Shown here in pieces: positions 34,324 through 42,663 of a stretch of DNA of 64,000 nucleotides. The notes under the pieces were generated by a model that made no database searches, had not been told where the DNA came from, and saw only the letters and a list, made by a program, of their open reading frames with translations. Numbering within the stretch: position 1 is the first letter of the stretch; each line of letters opens with the position of its first letter. This DNA is from CAWCXF01 sp963799455. GTDB lineage: Bacteria; Pseudomonadota; Alphaproteobacteria; Rhodobacterales; Rhodobacteraceae. The stretch is taken from positions 124,001 to 188,000 of the forward strand of contig CAWCXF010000004.1 in the NCBI GenBank assembly GCA_963799455.1, written 5' to 3'. Both the position numbers and the translations under genes were made by a program.

Positions 34324-35520
34324 CTAGCGGCGCCTGCCGCGCCGCTGCGCCAGCTCGGCCATCAGGTCGCCCAGGCGCGCCTCGTAGGCCGCGAGCTTCT
34401 CGAGCCCCAGCGCGCAGGCGGCGCGGGCCTCCTCGCGCACCTGCTCGCGCGCCTCGAAGGCCCGCGCGATCTTCGCCACGATCGCCTCGTTCGCCTCGGT
34501 GGTGCAGTCCACCGTCCGGTCGTAGCCGAGCGTCCCGAAGAGCCCGGCGAACTTGCGCGAGTAGGCCATCGGCACCACCGGCACGCCCGAGGAGAAGGCC
34601 GCGATGCAGGCGTGCATCCGCGCGCCCATGAAGAAGTCCATCCCCGCGATGTAGGACTTGGCCTCGGACGGCGTCTCGAAGCGCGGCGCCACCACCATGC
34701 CCCCCGAGGCGCCCCCGAACTCCTCGGCGAGCCTGAGGCTGGCGTGCCAGTCGTCCTCGACCGAATCGGCCCCGCTGATGACGTGGGAGACCAGATGCAC
34801 CTCGCAGGGCGTGGCGTGGCGCCGGAAGTGCTCGACGAGCGCGCGCATCAGGCCCGGATAGTCGGCGGTGAGCCCGAACATGTTGTCGCGCGTGTAGCCG
34901 CCGTTCATCAGGAGCCCCGAGACGTTGATCCCCACGCGCACGGGGCCCCCCGGCCCGCGCTCGGGGGGCGGGTCGAAGGGCAGGCGCAGCGCCACGTCCG
35001 AGGCCTCGAGCGGCGGGTGCCTGACGCCCAGCTCGCGCACGCAGTCGGTCGAGAGCCGGTCGCGCGTCGCCACCAGCCGCGACAGGTTGAGCGAGCGGCG
35101 CACCAGCCGGCGCGAGCTCTCGCGGGTGAACGGGCCGATGGTCTGCGGCGCCACCACCAGCGGCCGGCGCGCGGCATGCACGATGTACTTCATCGCCAGC
35201 ATCCGCCTGAGCCGCTCCCTCCCGTAGATGTCGGCGAAGCTGTCGCCCGCTCCGATGTCGATCACGAGGTCGGCGCGCCGGACCTGCGCGAGGTAGGCGC
35301 GCGGATCGAGGATCTGGCGCCCCTTGATCTCCACCACCTCGACGTCGGGGCCGCCGACATAGGGGTCGCGCCAGCCGGGCCAGTCGATGACGACGATTCG
35401 CACCTCGATCCCCCGCGCGCGGGCGGCCGAGCGGATCATCTCGATCTCCGAGACGGTCAGCGCGCCGACGCCGAGGTTGTCCGAGCGCGTCGAATGCATG
35501 ATGAGGGCGACGGTGAGCAT
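34324..35520 (-). CDS. Polysaccharide pyruvyl transferase family protein
   Basis: A 398-residue member of the PF04230 family: N-L-G-V-G-A-L-T near the N-terminus, D-L-V-I-D-I-G-A-G-D-S-F-A-D-I-Y-G, V-V-A-P-Q-T-I-G-P-F, R-D-R-L-S-T-D, N-V-S-G-L-L and G-A-R-M-H-A-C-I-A-A-F-S-S-G-V-P-V-V-P-M-A-Y-S-R-K-F. It adds a pyruvyl ketal from phosphoenolpyruvate to a sugar of the exopolysaccharide, which makes the polymer acidic. Minus strand, alone among plus-strand EPS genes; its ATG faces the flippase gene across a 213-bp divergent promoter region. Confidence 0.92.
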   Translation of the reverse strand: MLTVALIMHSTRSDNLGVGALTVSEIEMIRSAARARGIEVRIVVIDWPGWRDPYVGGPDVEVVEIKGRQILDPRAYLAQVRRADLVIDIGAGDSFADIYGRERLRRMLAMKYIVHAARRPLVVAPQTIGPFTRESSRRLVRRSLNLSRLVATRDRLSTDCVRELGVRHPPLEASDVALRLPFDPPPERGPGGPVRVGINVSGLLMNGGYTRDNMFGLTADYPGLMRALVEHFRRHATPCEVHLVSHVISGADSVEDDWHASLRLAEEFGGASGGMVVAPRFETPSEAKSYIAGMDFFMGARMHACIAAFSSGVPVVPMAYSRKFAGLFGTLGYDRTVDCTTEANEAIVAKIARAFEAREQVREEARAACALGLEKLAAYEARLGDLMAELAQRRGRRR

Positions 35521-35733
35521 CGCGGGCGACACTAGGGCGAAAGCCGCGCGGATGGCCAGAGCGGCTCCCGGATGCGCACCCGTTCCGCGTGTCCACGCGC
35601 ACACCGGACGTTTACCCGCAGCGCGCATTGACCTAAGGCACCGCGCGGGCAGGCCGTCCGCGCGGCCCCCGGCCCCGGCCGGGCCCCTGTTCTCCCGACG
35701 GCCCCGAGAGGCGGCGCCCATGAGCTCACGCGC

Positions 35734-37170
35734 ATGATCCGAACCGCCGTCCTGCTCGTCAGCGGCAACGCCTTCACCGCGGTGCTGCTGTTGGTGCGCA
35801 ACCTTGTCGTGGCGCGCCTCATCAGCGTCGAGGACTACGGCATCGCCTCGACCTTCGCGATCTCGATGGCGATCGTCGAGATGGCCTCGAACCTCGGGCT
35901 CCAGCAGCTCATGGTCCAGGACCGCGACGGCAACGACCCGCATCTCCAGGCGGGGCTGCACGGCTTCAACGCGCTGCGCGGGCTGGTCGCGGGGCTGGTC
36001 CTGTTCGCGCTCGCGGGGCCGCTCGCGCGCTTCCTCGGCGTGCCCGACATCGCCTACGCCTACCAGCTCATGGCGCTCGTGCCGGTGCTGCGGGGCCTGA
36101 GCCACTTCGACGTCGAGCGCTTCAAGCGGCACATGCGCTTCGGGCCCTGGGTCGTGGCGGGGCTGGTGCCGGCGGTGCTCTCGGTCGCGGTGGTGTGGCC
36201 GCTCGACCGTCTCTACGGCGACTGGCGGGTGATGCTGTGGTCGGTTCTGGCGCAGACGGGGCTGGGCCTGCTCGCCTCGCACGTGCTGGCCGAGCGGCGC
36301 TTCGCCATGAGCTTCGACCGCGCCGTCATGGCCAAGGGGCTGCGCTTCGGCTGGCCCTTGCTGCTCAACGGGGTGCTGCTGTTCCTCGTCATGCACGGCG
36401 AGAAGCTCGTCGTCGGGCGCGAGCTCGGCATGGCGCCCTTGGGCATCTTCGCCATGGGCTTCACGCTGACGCTGACGCCGACGCTCGTGCTCGCGCGCTC
36501 GGCGCAGGCCTTCTTCCTGCCCCAGCTCTCGGCGGTGCAGCAGGACGACGCGCGATTCCAGCCGATGGCGGCCGCGACCATGCAGGCGGCGGTGGCCAAC
36601 GGGCTCGCGGTCGCGGTCTCGATCGTCGTGATCGGGCCGCCCTTCGTCGCCTTCGTACTGGGCGAGAAGTTCGCCGAGCTGATCCCGCTGCTGTCGTGGC
36701 TGGCGATCCTCCAGGCGGTGCGCGTCTTCAAGGCGGGGCCCGCCACGGTGGCCCTCGCGCGCGGGCGCACGAGCAACGCGATGATCGGCAACCTGCCGCG
36801 CGTCGCTTCCATCGCCGTGGCCTGGTGGGCGCTGACGCAGGGTGCGGGGCTCCTGTCGGTGGTGGTCATTGGAACCCTGGGCGAGGTGGTGGGCTTCGCG
36901 GTCTCGCTGGCGCTCCTGCGCGGGCGCGCCCGCGTCGAGCTCGCGCCGATGATCTGGACCAGCCTCGCCGCCGCGGTGGTGCTCGGCGCCATCGCCGTGG
37001 AGGATGCGTGGCTCGGCGGCGCCCGGCCGGCGGCCCAGGCGCTGGGCCTCGCGGGCTGCGTGGTGCTGCTCGCGGGGGCGATCGCGGTGATGCGCGAGCT
37101 GCGCGGCTACGTGCTCGCGCGCGTCGTCACGCGCTTCGAGGGCGAGGGCGCCGATCAGGGCCCCGCATGA
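35734..37170 (+). CDS. Wzx-like oligosaccharide flippase (PST family)
   Basis: A 478-residue inner-membrane protein with about 12-14 predicted helices and the polysaccharide-transport N-terminal pattern (F-T-A-V-L-L-L-V-R-N-L-V-V-A-R-L-I-S-V-E-D-Y-G-I-A). It would move lipid-linked repeat units to the periplasm for polymerisation. Its stop overlaps the ATG of the sulfotransferase gene by 4 bases, so the two are coupled. Confidence 0.92.
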   Translation: MIRTAVLLVSGNAFTAVLLLVRNLVVARLISVEDYGIASTFAISMAIVEMASNLGLQQLMVQDRDGNDPHLQAGLHGFNALRGLVAGLVLFALAGPLARFLGVPDIAYAYQLMALVPVLRGLSHFDVERFKRHMRFGPWVVAGLVPAVLSVAVVWPLDRLYGDWRVMLWSVLAQTGLGLLASHVLAERRFAMSFDRAVMAKGLRFGWPLLLNGVLLFLVMHGEKLVVGRELGMAPLGIFAMGFTLTLTPTLVLARSAQAFFLPQLSAVQQDDARFQPMAAATMQAAVANGLAVAVSIVVIGPPFVAFVLGEKFAELIPLLSWLAILQAVRVFKAGPATVALARGRTSNAMIGNLPRVASIAVAWWALTQGAGLLSVVVIGTLGEVVGFAVSLALLRGRARVELAPMIWTSLAAAVVLGAIAVEDAWLGGARPAAQALGLAGCVVLLAGAIAVMRELRGYVLARVVTRFEGEGADQGPA

Positions 37171-38111
37171 AGGGCGTGAGCGAGCCGCCCCGCCTGCTGC
37201 TGCACGTCGGCTACCACAAGACCGCCACCAGCTGGCTCCAGCAGCGCCTGTTCACCCCCTCGCACGGCTACGCCTCCGTCGCCGGCCACGAGGAGGTGGA
37301 CCGCCTCGTCACGCGCCCCCACGGCCTCGCCTGGGATCCCGCCCCCATGCGTGCGCATCTCGACGAGGCGATGGAGTGCCTGGAGCCGGGGCTCATCCCC
37401 GTGGTCTCGTCCGAGATCCTGTCGGGCCACCCGTTCTACGGCGGCCACGAGAGCGACGCCTACGCGCGCCGGCTGCACGAGGTCGCGCCAGGCGCGCGCA
37501 TCCTGATCGGCATCCGCGCCCAGGCCCGCATCCTGCCCTCGGTCTACATGCAGTATCTGCTGCGCGGCGGCACGATGACGCCCGAGCAGTTCTTCGAAGG
37601 GCGCACCGATCTCGGCTACGCCGCCTTCTCGGCCGACCATTTCGAGTATGACCGGCTGGTGGCGCACTACCAGCGGCTGTTCGGGCGCAGCCGCGTGATG
37701 GTGCTCCAGCAGGAGGCGCTCATGCGCGACATGGACGGCGCGATGGCCCGCCTCGCGGCCTTCGCCGGCGCCGCGCGCTACCGGGGGCTGTCGCGGGCGG
37801 CGCGCACGCCCTACGCGCCGAGCTACCCCGAATACGCGGCCCCGGTGCTGCGACGGCTCAACCACGTCCAGTCGAGCACGCTCAACCCGCGCCCGATCGT
37901 CGCGCTCGGCCACACGCCCGAAGGGCTCTACCGCGTGGCGGGCTTCGCGCTGCGACGCCCGCCGCTGGCGCCGCTCCTCAAGGGGCGTCGCCCGGTGAGC
38001 GATCACGTGGAGCGCGCCTTCTCGGGGCGGTTCGCCGAGAGCAACCGCCGGCTCGAGGCGATCGCGCGGGACCCCCCCTCGGGTCCGCTCGACATGACGG
38101 GCTACGACTGA
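37167..38111 (+). CDS. Sulfotransferase family protein
   Basis: A 314-residue protein with the PAPS-binding 5'-phosphosulfate loop H-V-G-Y-H-K-T-A-T-S-W-L-Q-Q at residues about 12-25 and the downstream I-G-I-R-A-Q-A-R-I-L-P-S-V-Y 3'-phosphate region. Such enzymes put sulfate on carbohydrates. Coupled by ATGA overlap to the flippase gene, it probably sulfates the exopolysaccharide, which would raise its negative charge as in many marine EPS. Acceptor sugar unknown. Confidence 0.88.
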   Translation: MKGVSEPPRLLLHVGYHKTATSWLQQRLFTPSHGYASVAGHEEVDRLVTRPHGLAWDPAPMRAHLDEAMECLEPGLIPVVSSEILSGHPFYGGHESDAYARRLHEVAPGARILIGIRAQARILPSVYMQYLLRGGTMTPEQFFEGRTDLGYAAFSADHFEYDRLVAHYQRLFGRSRVMVLQQEALMRDMDGAMARLAAFAGAARYRGLSRAARTPYAPSYPEYAAPVLRRLNHVQSSTLNPRPIVALGHTPEGLYRVAGFALRRPPLAPLLKGRRPVSDHVERAFSGRFAESNRRLEAIARDPPSGPLDMTGYD

Positions 38112-38138
38112 AGGGGCCCCGCGGGCCGGGCGCTCCGG

Positions 38139-40541
38139 TCAGGCGAACGCCGTCGTCCCGGCCTTCCAGGCGTCGGCGTTGGCCGCCGCCGCGCCCCCTT
38201 CGATCACCTTGTAGGGCGCGGTGGCGGGCCGCGCGCCGTCGGGCCGCGCGGCCTTCCAGATCGCCACCCGCGCCACGTCGATCGGCTCCGCGGCGCGCAG
38301 CACCTCGAAGGAGCGGTTGGCGGCGAAGAGGCCGGTGGTGGTCGCGAAGCGCCCTGCGCCGGGGTCGCCCGCGGGCGGGAAGGCCTGGACCCCGTCGACC
38401 GTGACGCGCGCGAAGCCCGTCCCGTCGCCGATGTCCTGCATCGCCGAGAGCCGGATCGTGACCCATCTGCCCACCGGCAGCACCCCGGTGTCCGAGTAGA
38501 CGCCGCCGATCAGCTTCACGCCCCTCGAATCCTCCAGCGTCACCCGGACCTGGCCCTTGCCGAGCCGCATGTCCACGTCGAGCGCGATCGAGGTCGAGGT
38601 GACCTCGAACAGCTCCTGCGTGCCCGAGGCGGTCTGCTCGCGCAGCCGCACCACCATCTCGACGGTGATCCCCGAGACCCCGTCGCCGAGCGCCGGCCCT
38701 ATGAAATGCGCATCCCCCGAGCCGCGCGTGAAGAAGGCCGCCGGCGCCGGCGTGCCCGATCCGCCCCCCGATCCGCCCCCCGAGCCCGTGCCCCCCGAGC
38801 CCGTGCCCGCGCTCACCGTGCTGGCGAGCAGGCGCGCGTCGGGCAGGGGGCGCACCGCGACGCCCTCGACGCGCGCGGCGCCGACATCGACAATGGGGAC
38901 GTTCATCCACAGCCGCGCCGTCAGGTCGGCCTGAGCGTCGAGCGCGCCGGTGGCGGCGCCCGCGCCGTAGGTCAGCACGCTGTCCTTGGTGAAGGCGCCC
39001 TCGCGCGGGTGGACGCGCACCCGGCCCTCGGGCGTGATCTCGGCGCGCGTCGCGGGGCGGCCGTCGATCTCGAAGCCCACCGCCTCGGTCCAATGGGCCT
39101 GCGCGGCGCTTTTGTCCTTGGCCAAGGGGGGCAGGCCGCGCGCGCGCCGCGTCGTCGTCACCGGCCCCGCGGAGGACCAGACCTCGACGAAGGCGCCCGC
39201 GGGATCCCAGGCGCAGCGGTCGAACTCGGGGATGGGCCAGGAGGTCAGCCCCGCCGAGCGCAGGCAGGCATGCGCCGTCAGCCGTCCGAACTGCCCCAGC
39301 CCGTCGAGCGTGTCCGAGGCCGGATGGGTGAGGTCGCCCCAAAGCCCGGTGGCGGGGTCGCGCTCGCCGTTGAGGTAGTTGAGCGGCTCGACCGCGATCG
39401 GCAGGAAGATCGCCTCGCCCTTCGCGTTCGTGCCGTTGGGGTTGACGGCCATCGCGCGCCAGGAGCGGCGGCACTTCTCGATGTTGTCGAGCTTGACGTG
39501 GCGGGTGCCGTCGGCCTTGGTCTTGGCATCGCGCAAGGGCTCGTCGGGCTCGAAGCGATGGGGCCCGTAGGGCACCCAGCGCGTGTGCTCATCGTCGTAG
39601 AGCTCGCCGAAGCCGTGGTCGTAGCGCACGGTCTGCGCCGTGCCGCCCTGGTAGCTGTGCTCGCCCGGGATGGCCACGGGGTCGCCCGCCGCGTCGCGCC
39701 CGGTGAAGAGCGGGAACAGCGCCGCCTCGTAGGCCGCGCCCAGGGCCGAGGGCGCCGCGAACCACGAGGCCGCCGCCATGCCGACATGCTGGCCGTCGGC
39801 GGTGGCGTAGCGGTGCGCCGCCTCGTCGTCGGCCCAGGAGCGCTTGGTGCCGGGGCTGTCGTTCACCAAGTCGGTGAAGCTCGTGCCGCTCTGGACCTGG
39901 AACACGATGGCGAAGCGCTCGCCCGGCCGCCCGGCGATCAGCGCGTTGGCCATCGCGCCCACCGCCGCGGTGTGCGGATCGGCACGCGTGAGGCGCTTGT
40001 GCAGCACGCCCGCGGCCCCCGTCCGCTCGCGGTCGTGCCACATGATCTCCACCATGTCGTCCGCGAGCAGCGGCTCGGGCGTGGCGTTGTCCTGGTTGGG
40101 CAGCAGCATCTGGTGGACCTCGGACTGGCCCCAGACGGCGATCACGTGGCCGACGCCGAAGCGGCGCGCCCCGGTGGCGGCGACGCCCGGCGCTTCTGCG
40201 AGGCGGACCTGCGGGCGCATCCAGTCGGGCCCCCGCGGCGCCTTGATCGCGCCCGACCAGGCGCCGTCCGCGCCTCCTTCGGCGATCCGCGACCACGCCG
40301 TGACGGGAAGGCCGCCCTCGGTGACCGCGCGCGCCTCGACCCCGCGCCCCGGCGTGGCCGTTCCCGCGAGCGGCACCTCGGCCTCGGCGCGCCCGAAGGC
40401 GGCGCCGCCGTCGAACAGCGTGCGGTCGCGCGAGAAGGCGCGGAGCGCGATCGCGTCCCCGACGGGCGGCGGGGGGGGCGGCGCGTCGCCGCCGCGGACC
40501 GGGGGCTGGGGCGTCAGCGCGAAGCCGATCATCGGGGCCAT
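38139..40541 (-). CDS. Large SGNH-type esterase with C-terminal LamG domain
   Basis: An 800-residue protein. Residues about 30-125 resemble a beta-sandwich; 130-470 look like a GQS-type SGNH/sialate O-acetylesterase module, with candidate nucleophile Ser140 in V-W-G-Q-S-E and the D-x-x-H pair Asp403/His406 in G-D-L-T-H-P. A Gly/Ser/Thr linker near 640-665 leads to a LamG/ConA-like lectin domain (I-T-V-E-M-V-V-R-L, V-G-R-W-V-T-I-R-L). No classical signal peptide is seen. It may remove acetyl groups from the EPS made here, or be surface-exposed or phage-spike-like. Overall family not recognised; the esterase reading rests on motifs only. Confidence 0.65.
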   Translation of the reverse strand: MAPMIGFALTPQPPVRGGDAPPPPPPVGDAIALRAFSRDRTLFDGGAAFGRAEAEVPLAGTATPGRGVEARAVTEGGLPVTAWSRIAEGGADGAWSGAIKAPRGPDWMRPQVRLAEAPGVAATGARRFGVGHVIAVWGQSEVHQMLLPNQDNATPEPLLADDMVEIMWHDRERTGAAGVLHKRLTRADPHTAAVGAMANALIAGRPGERFAIVFQVQSGTSFTDLVNDSPGTKRSWADDEAAHRYATADGQHVGMAAASWFAAPSALGAAYEAALFPLFTGRDAAGDPVAIPGEHSYQGGTAQTVRYDHGFGELYDDEHTRWVPYGPHRFEPDEPLRDAKTKADGTRHVKLDNIEKCRRSWRAMAVNPNGTNAKGEAIFLPIAVEPLNYLNGERDPATGLWGDLTHPASDTLDGLGQFGRLTAHACLRSAGLTSWPIPEFDRCAWDPAGAFVEVWSSAGPVTTTRRARGLPPLAKDKSAAQAHWTEAVGFEIDGRPATRAEITPEGRVRVHPREGAFTKDSVLTYGAGAATGALDAQADLTARLWMNVPIVDVGAARVEGVAVRPLPDARLLASTVSAGTGSGGTGSGGGSGGGSGTPAPAAFFTRGSGDAHFIGPALGDGVSGITVEMVVRLREQTASGTQELFEVTSTSIALDVDMRLGKGQVRVTLEDSRGVKLIGGVYSDTGVLPVGRWVTIRLSAMQDIGDGTGFARVTVDGVQAFPPAGDPGAGRFATTTGLFAANRSFEVLRAAEPIDVARVAIWKAARPDGARPATAPYKVIEGGAAAANADAWKAGTTAFA

Positions 40542-40802
40542 GGCGTCATCCTCGGCTGGCGCGGCCCGGCCGAGCGGCGGCCCCCACGAGGCGGGGGCGC
40601 GGCGTCCGCCCGGGCGGCGCGGGGTCTGATGGGCGGGGCGGCCATGGGCGCGTCCCCGGGCTCGGTCACGAACTCGTTCTCGGGGTCGGACCATAAGGGG
40701 AGGGGCCGCGCCGTTGCGCGCGAGGGCCCTTCGCCGACCGCTCCGGTCACGCCGTGGGGCAGGGGCCTCGGGGGACGGGTCGGACCGTGGGCGGCCGGGC
40801 GC

Positions 40803-41606
40803 TCAGCCGCAGTCGGCCCCGCCCCTCGTCAGCGCCGCGATCAGCGGCGGCACGATCACCTCGCGCGCCGCCGCATCGGTCGGGTGCAGCCCGTCCCTCA
40901 GCCCGTCCGCGTCGCGCGGCCGCGCCAGCCAGCGCGGGTAGAGGTCGAGAAGCCCCGCCCCGTGGCGCTCCGCCAGCCGGGGGTAGAGCGCGTAGTGGGC
41001 CGCGAGCCGCGGCCGCGCCCAGCCCCTCGGGCCGCGCGCATGGTTCGTGGTCATCAGCAGCACCCGCGCCTCGGGCGCGAGCGCGCGCAGCTCCGACAGC
41101 AGCGTGTCGTGGACCGCGCGCGAGCGGTCCAGCCACAGCCCGTCCACGAGGTCGGCGTCGTTGACGGCGAACTCGACGATCACCAGGTCGGGGTCCACCG
41201 CCGCCACCCGCCCGAGCTGCGCCAGGCCCCAGGCCGAGGTCGCCCCGGGCCGGGCGATCACCTCGACCGCGACCGGCCGGTCGAGGCAGCCGCTCAGGGC
41301 CTCCTCCAGCGCCTGCGGCCAGTCGCTCCGCGCGCTGAGGCTGGTGCCGAGCACGACCACGCGCCCGGGCGGCGGCCCCTCCGGCAGCGGCCGGTCGCGC
41401 GGCTCGAACGGCGCGGGCGGCAGCGACCAGACGATCAGCGCGAGGGCGGGCAGGACGACGAGCGCGGCGGCGAGCGCCGCGATCCGCCCAAAGCCCCGGG
41501 GCCGCCCGAAGCCCCAGGGCCGCCCGAAGCGTCGGGATCGCCCGAAACGCCGGGACTGTCGCCCGCCGCCCGCCTCGGCGCGCTCCGCCCGTCGCCTAGC
41601 CGCCAC
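40803..41606 (-). CDS. SGNH/GDSL-type hydrolase, membrane-anchored
   Basis: A 267-residue protein: basic repetitive N-terminus (R-R-F-G-R repeats), one membrane helix at about 42-62, then the SGNH core with block I V-L-G-T-S-L-S (Ser89), a block III-like A-V-N-D (Asn149) and block V D-G-L-H-P-T-D (Asp238, His241). It would act in the periplasm as an esterase, possibly deacetylating or editing the polysaccharide. The GTG start at 41606 is tentative because the repeats could lie before the true start. Confidence 0.78.
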   Translation of the reverse strand: MAARRRAERAEAGGGRQSRRFGRSRRFGRPWGFGRPRGFGRIAALAAALVVLPALALIVWSLPPAPFEPRDRPLPEGPPPGRVVVLGTSLSARSDWPQALEEALSGCLDRPVAVEVIARPGATSAWGLAQLGRVAAVDPDLVIVEFAVNDADLVDGLWLDRSRAVHDTLLSELRALAPEARVLLMTTNHARGPRGWARPRLAAHYALYPRLAERHGAGLLDLYPRWLARPRDADGLRDGLHPTDAAAREVIVPPLIAALTRGGADCG

Positions 41607-41852
41607 CGGAGCCCATCACGCGATCTTCACCGCCCGCCGAAGCCGGGCCGCCGGCCTCGGCGGATCGTCCCGCCCTCCCGCCGGCCGCGTCCGACCCGCC
41701 ACCCCGCCGCCCCTGCTTGCGCCGGGGCCCGCCTCGCCGAGCCGCCGGACCTGCCCCGCCCGCCGGCCGCGTCCGGCCCGTCGGGCGCCCGTCTCGCAGC
41801 CCTCGCCGGGGCCGCTGCCCCCGCCGTGGCCGCTGCCCCCGCCGGGCGGGCC

Positions 41853-42425
41853 TCACGTCAGGCCCTGCTCGGCGAGCCGGCTCTCGGTGGCGTCGGCGTC
41901 CGCGAAGCGGCCGTAAGGTCCGACCTCGATCCCCTCGCGCAGCACCCGCGCGGGGTTGCCGGCGACCAGCGAGCGCGGCGGCACCGACTTGGTGACCACC
42001 GAGCCCGCGCCGACCACCGAGCCGTCGCCGATCTCGACGCCCGGCAGGATCAGCGAGCAGCCCCCGATGAAGCAGTCGCGCCCGATGCGGGTATGCACGT
42101 AGAGCCCGCGCGTGCGGTCGTGCGTCAGGATGCGCGCGTCGAACGCCACGTAGCTGTGGGCGCCGACATGGATGCCCTTCGGGAACGTCCGGTCGAACTT
42201 GGCCGAGAGCGAGAACTGCGCCGTGGGGTGGATGTCCATGCCCCAGACCCGGCGGAACCACAGCCGCTTGAGGTCCACCAGCGCGCCCCGCAGCCCCGAC
42301 AGCCGGTTGAGCCCCCGCCTGCGCGCCTTGCGCAGCGGCGGCGCGGGCTCCGCCCCCGCTCGGGTCTCGGCCCGCATCTTGGCCCGCGTCTCGGCTCGGG
42401 GCTGGGGTTCGGCCTGAGGGTCCAT
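41853..42425 (-). CDS. Hexapeptide-repeat acyltransferase (CysE/WcaF-like)
   Basis: A 190-residue left-handed beta-helix O-acyltransferase: I-H-P-T-A-Q-F-S-L-S-A-K, then hexapeptide turns (I-G-R-D-C-F-I-G-G-C-S-L-I-L-P-G-V-E-I-G-D-G-S-V-V-G-A-G-S-V-V-T) and the closing V-A-G-N-P-A-R-V-L-R-E-G. The N-terminal 35 residues are a charged A-R/A-E-T repeat. It is the second acetyltransferase of the EPS region and probably modifies another position of the repeat unit. Confidence 0.88.
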   Translation of the reverse strand: MDPQAEPQPRAETRAKMRAETRAGAEPAPPLRKARRRGLNRLSGLRGALVDLKRLWFRRVWGMDIHPTAQFSLSAKFDRTFPKGIHVGAHSYVAFDARILTHDRTRGLYVHTRIGRDCFIGGCSLILPGVEIGDGSVVGAGSVVTKSVPPRSLVAGNPARVLREGIEVGPYGRFADADATESRLAEQGLT

Positions 42426-42663
42426 CACGGCTCCGTGCTCCCGCGTCCTGCCTCGCGCCGCGCCCTTGCGTCCGGCGCGGCTCCCGGCGATGCATCCCGA
42501 GCGCGCGGCGGTCGGCCGCGATAAGGGACCAGCCGGCCCCGCCATGCAAGCGGCCCCGCGCCGAGCCGCCCGCGCCTCGATGCCGCCCCGTCGGGGTGGT
42601 CTCCGGCGCCCGGGGCCGGCCCCGATCCATCCCGGCGCCGGACGCGACCCGCAGGAGACGCCC

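Noticed and set aside
32414..40541. A prophage or gene transfer agent between the spike base gene and the large SGNH/LamG gene
   Set aside because: The genes between are glycosyltransferases, pyruvyl transferase, flippase and sulfotransferase; no capsid, portal, terminase or tail genes are present.
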